From Caenimonas soli (lineage in GTDB: Bacteria; Pseudomonadota; Gammaproteobacteria; Burkholderiales; Burkholderiaceae_C): DNA of 64,000 nucleotides. The DNA lies in NCBI RefSeq assembly GCF_013155545.1, contig NZ_JABJVV010000001.1, positions 124,001 through 188,000 on the forward strand. Direction: 5' to 3'. How positions within the stretch are numbered: the stretch's first letter is position 1; every line of letters starts with the position of its first letter. The translations under genes were made by a program, and so were the position numbers. The notes below the pieces were generated by a model. That model searched no databases. It had not been told where the DNA came from and saw only the letters and a program-made list of their open reading frames with translations. Shown here in pieces: positions 62,645-64,000 of this stretch.

Positions 62645-63447
62645 GTTTGAACGGCTCGAAACAAGCGCTCGAAATTGGTGCTGGTCAGCTTGCCGACGTC
62701 TTCCACCGGTATTTTGCGCAGGTAGGCCAACTGCCGTGCAACATAAGGAACATAGGAAGGATTATTGGTCTTGCCGCGGTACGGCACAGGCGCCAGGTAG
62801 GGGCTGTCGGTCTCGATCAGCAGCCGATCCAACGGGACGAATGCGGCGACGTCACGCAAATCCTGCGCGGTCTTGAAGGTCAGGATGCCGGAAAACGAGA
62901 TGTAAAAGCCCAGGTCCAGCGCGGCGCGGGCTACCTCGGCCGTTTCGGTAAAGCAGTGAAACACCCCACCGGCGGCTCCAGCGGATCCGTCTTCGCCCTC
63001 CTCCTTGAGGATGGCTATCGTGTCGGCCGAGGCGGCTCGGGTGTGGATTACCAGGGGCTTGCCGACCTGCCGGGCCGCTCGGATATGGGTGCGAAAACGC
63101 TCGCGCTGCCATTCCATGTCGGCGACCGTGCGGCCGCCCTTGCGCTCCTCCATCTGGTAATAGTCGAGCCCCGTTTCGCCGATCGCCACCACCTTGGGGA
63201 GTGCTGAACGTCCCACCAGGTCCTGGAGGCTGGGCTCGGTCACCCCTTCGTTGTCCGGGTGCACGCCGACGCTGGCCCAAAAGTTGTCGTATTGCAGGGC
63301 CAGGGCGTGTACCGCGTCGAACTCTTCCAGCGTGGTGCAGATGCACAGCGCACGGTCCACCTGCGCCTCTTCCATAGCTTGCCGGATCTCAGGCAGCCTG
63401 GACGCCAGTTCGGGGAAGGTCAGATGACAGTGGGAATCGACAAACAT
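62641..63447 (-). CDS. tatD: TatD family metal-dependent DNase/hydrolase
   Basis: 268 residues. The HxH metal motif is FVDSHCHL at the start; GETGLDYY and ETDSPYLAP are family blocks carrying the metal Glu and Asp. Acts as a 3'-5' exonuclease or deoxyribonuclease in E. coli. 18 bp downstream of the pilZ gene, in the holB-pilZ-tatD order common in Gram-negative bacteria. Confidence 0.92.
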   Translation of the reverse strand: MFVDSHCHLTFPELASRLPEIRQAMEEAQVDRALCICTTLEEFDAVHALALQYDNFWASVGVHPDNEGVTEPSLQDLVGRSALPKVVAIGETGLDYYQMEERKGGRTVADMEWQRERFRTHIRAARQVGKPLVIHTRAASADTIAILKEEGEDGSAGAAGGVFHCFTETAEVARAALDLGFYISFSGILTFKTAQDLRDVAAFVPLDRLLIETDSPYLAPVPYRGKTNNPSYVPYVARQLAYLRKIPVEDVGKLTSTNFERLFRAVQT

Positions 63448-63465
63448 CGGCGCCTGCGGGCCGCT

Positions 63466-63828
63466 TCAGATGGTCTGGGTCGGTCGCTCGGAGGCCAGGT
63501 GGCCGCCCAGGATTTCTTCGATCTTGATCTTGAGCAGGCGTGACTTTTCGTCCGAGGGGAACCGGATGCCCACACCCTGGGTGCGATTGGCGGCGGCCCG
63601 CGCCGGTGTGACCCAGGCGACCTTGCCGGCCACCGGATAGCGCTGCGGGTCGTCGGGCAAGGACAGCAGCACGTAGACATCGTCGCCCAGCTTGTAGTCG
63701 CGCGTGGTGGGAATAAAAATGCCACCGTCCGCGAACAGCGGGATGTAGGCCGCGTACAGCGCTGCCTTTTCCTTGATGGCGAGCTGGATGACGCTGGGGC
63801 GGGGCGTGGTGGGCGAGGGATTGCTCAT
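63466..63828 (-). CDS. PilZ-domain protein
   Basis: 120 residues. PilZ fold: LFADGGIFIPT, the LGDDVYVLLSLPDD strand, and GKVAWVTPA. The classical RxxxR and D/NxSxxG pair for cyclic-di-GMP is not clearly present; LFADGGIF stands where D/NxSxxG would be, so c-di-GMP binding is doubtful, as in type IV pilus PilZ proteins. In the holB-pilZ-tatD location the protein is normally the pilus-biogenesis PilZ. 13 bp after holB. Confidence 0.88.
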   Translation of the reverse strand: MSNPSPTTPRPSVIQLAIKEKAALYAAYIPLFADGGIFIPTTRDYKLGDDVYVLLSLPDDPQRYPVAGKVAWVTPARAAANRTQGVGIRFPSDEKSRLLKIKIEEILGGHLASERPTQTI

Positions 63829-63841
63829 GGGGAAGTACTGC

Positions 63842-64000
63842 TCAAGGCCTAGAGTTTAGGGCCGAGCGGGCCTGGCTCACAAGGGCTTCGAGCATCAGCC
63901 CGGCGTTGAAGGGATGTTCCACGGTTCGTGCCATGCGTGTCAATTCGCGAGACCATGCGCCCAAAGCCGCAAACGACGCCGGGGCGGGCAGGTCGGCCGC
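63842..64000 (-). CDS. holB: DNA polymerase III delta' subunit HolB (C-terminal fragment)
   Basis: The last 52 residues of a protein that starts beyond the right edge. WSRELTRMARTVEHPFNAGLM-type end and LEALVSQARSAL are the usual HolB C-terminus. It loads the sliding clamp with the gamma complex. Its stop at 63842-63844 is followed 13 bp later by pilZ. With holC at 16166 the window has two subunits of the clamp loader. Confidence 0.8.
   Translation of the reverse strand, partial: AADLPAPASFAALGAWSRELTRMARTVEHPFNAGLMLEALVSQARSALNSRP

Overview
The window is a GC-rich (by eye about 65%), densely coded piece of a betaproteobacterial chromosome. Gene content and order (rimP-nusA-infB-rbfA-truB-typA, lptF/lptG divergent from pepA, holB-pilZ-tatD, guaB-guaA-tadA, smpB/ratA/rnfH) point to Burkholderiales, most likely Comamonadaceae of the Ramlibacter/Variovorax type. 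The genus is an inference, not proven. No rRNA, CRISPR array, prophage or insertion sequence was found; there is one tRNA.

Layout. 1-1843 (minus): a hydrolase, a phosphoribosyltransferase and an erythromycin-esterase-like protein that runs off the left edge. 2011-8714: argA, a membrane protein with a degenerate GGDEF domain, the helicase hrpA and a tiny DUF3309 membrane protein. 8898-9602: a Tat-exported Rieske protein. 9915-14637 (minus): lptF-lptG-cbiX-cysB-aminotransferase. 14677-18196: pepA-holC-small gene, then a livK-type binding protein with a strong terminator. 18449-26559: two translationally coupled hybrid sensor kinases; the first is a 2011-residue soluble protein with a tandem poly-HAMP array. 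26615-29826: tRNA-Ser, a methyltransferase, and a MerR-like/degenerate-cyclase regulator with a small unknown partner gene. 29810-33587: stomatin-like SPFH protein with NfeD, then an arginine/lysine/ornithine decarboxylase. 34009-40814: fabI, the peptide importer yejABEF and arfB. 40841-42888: a methanethiol-oxidase-type selenium-binding protein with a membrane protein. 43122-53187: the translation/transcription operon rimP to typA, then a DMT transporter and a 3-hydroxyisobutyryl-CoA hydrolase-like enzyme. 53184-61399: smpB, ratA-rnfH, a DUF4124 protein, guaBA, and a coupled paiB/small gene/tadA-dehalogenase fusion/ldcA run. 61413-64000 (minus): a paralogue of the small unknown gene, an ankyrin protein, tatD, pilZ and the 3' end of holB.

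How it works together. Much of the window is housekeeping: translation initiation and ribosome maturation, guanine nucleotide synthesis, LPS export and fatty-acid synthesis. Superimposed on it is an unusual amount of signalling: poly-HAMP kinase, second hybrid kinase, degenerate GGDEF protein, MerR-PAS-like-cyclase-like regulator and PilZ. The best candidates for something undescribed are (i) the poly-HAMP kinase with its coupled partner, (ii) the MerR/cyclase-like regulator with a symmetric operator and a small partner family that has a second copy 32 kb away, (iii) an in-frame TadA-haloalkane dehalogenase fusion, and (iv) a mosaic palindromic intergenic repeat found twice, each time between convergent genes. 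The rimP operon leader also carries an intrinsic terminator between promoter and first gene, a likely attenuator.
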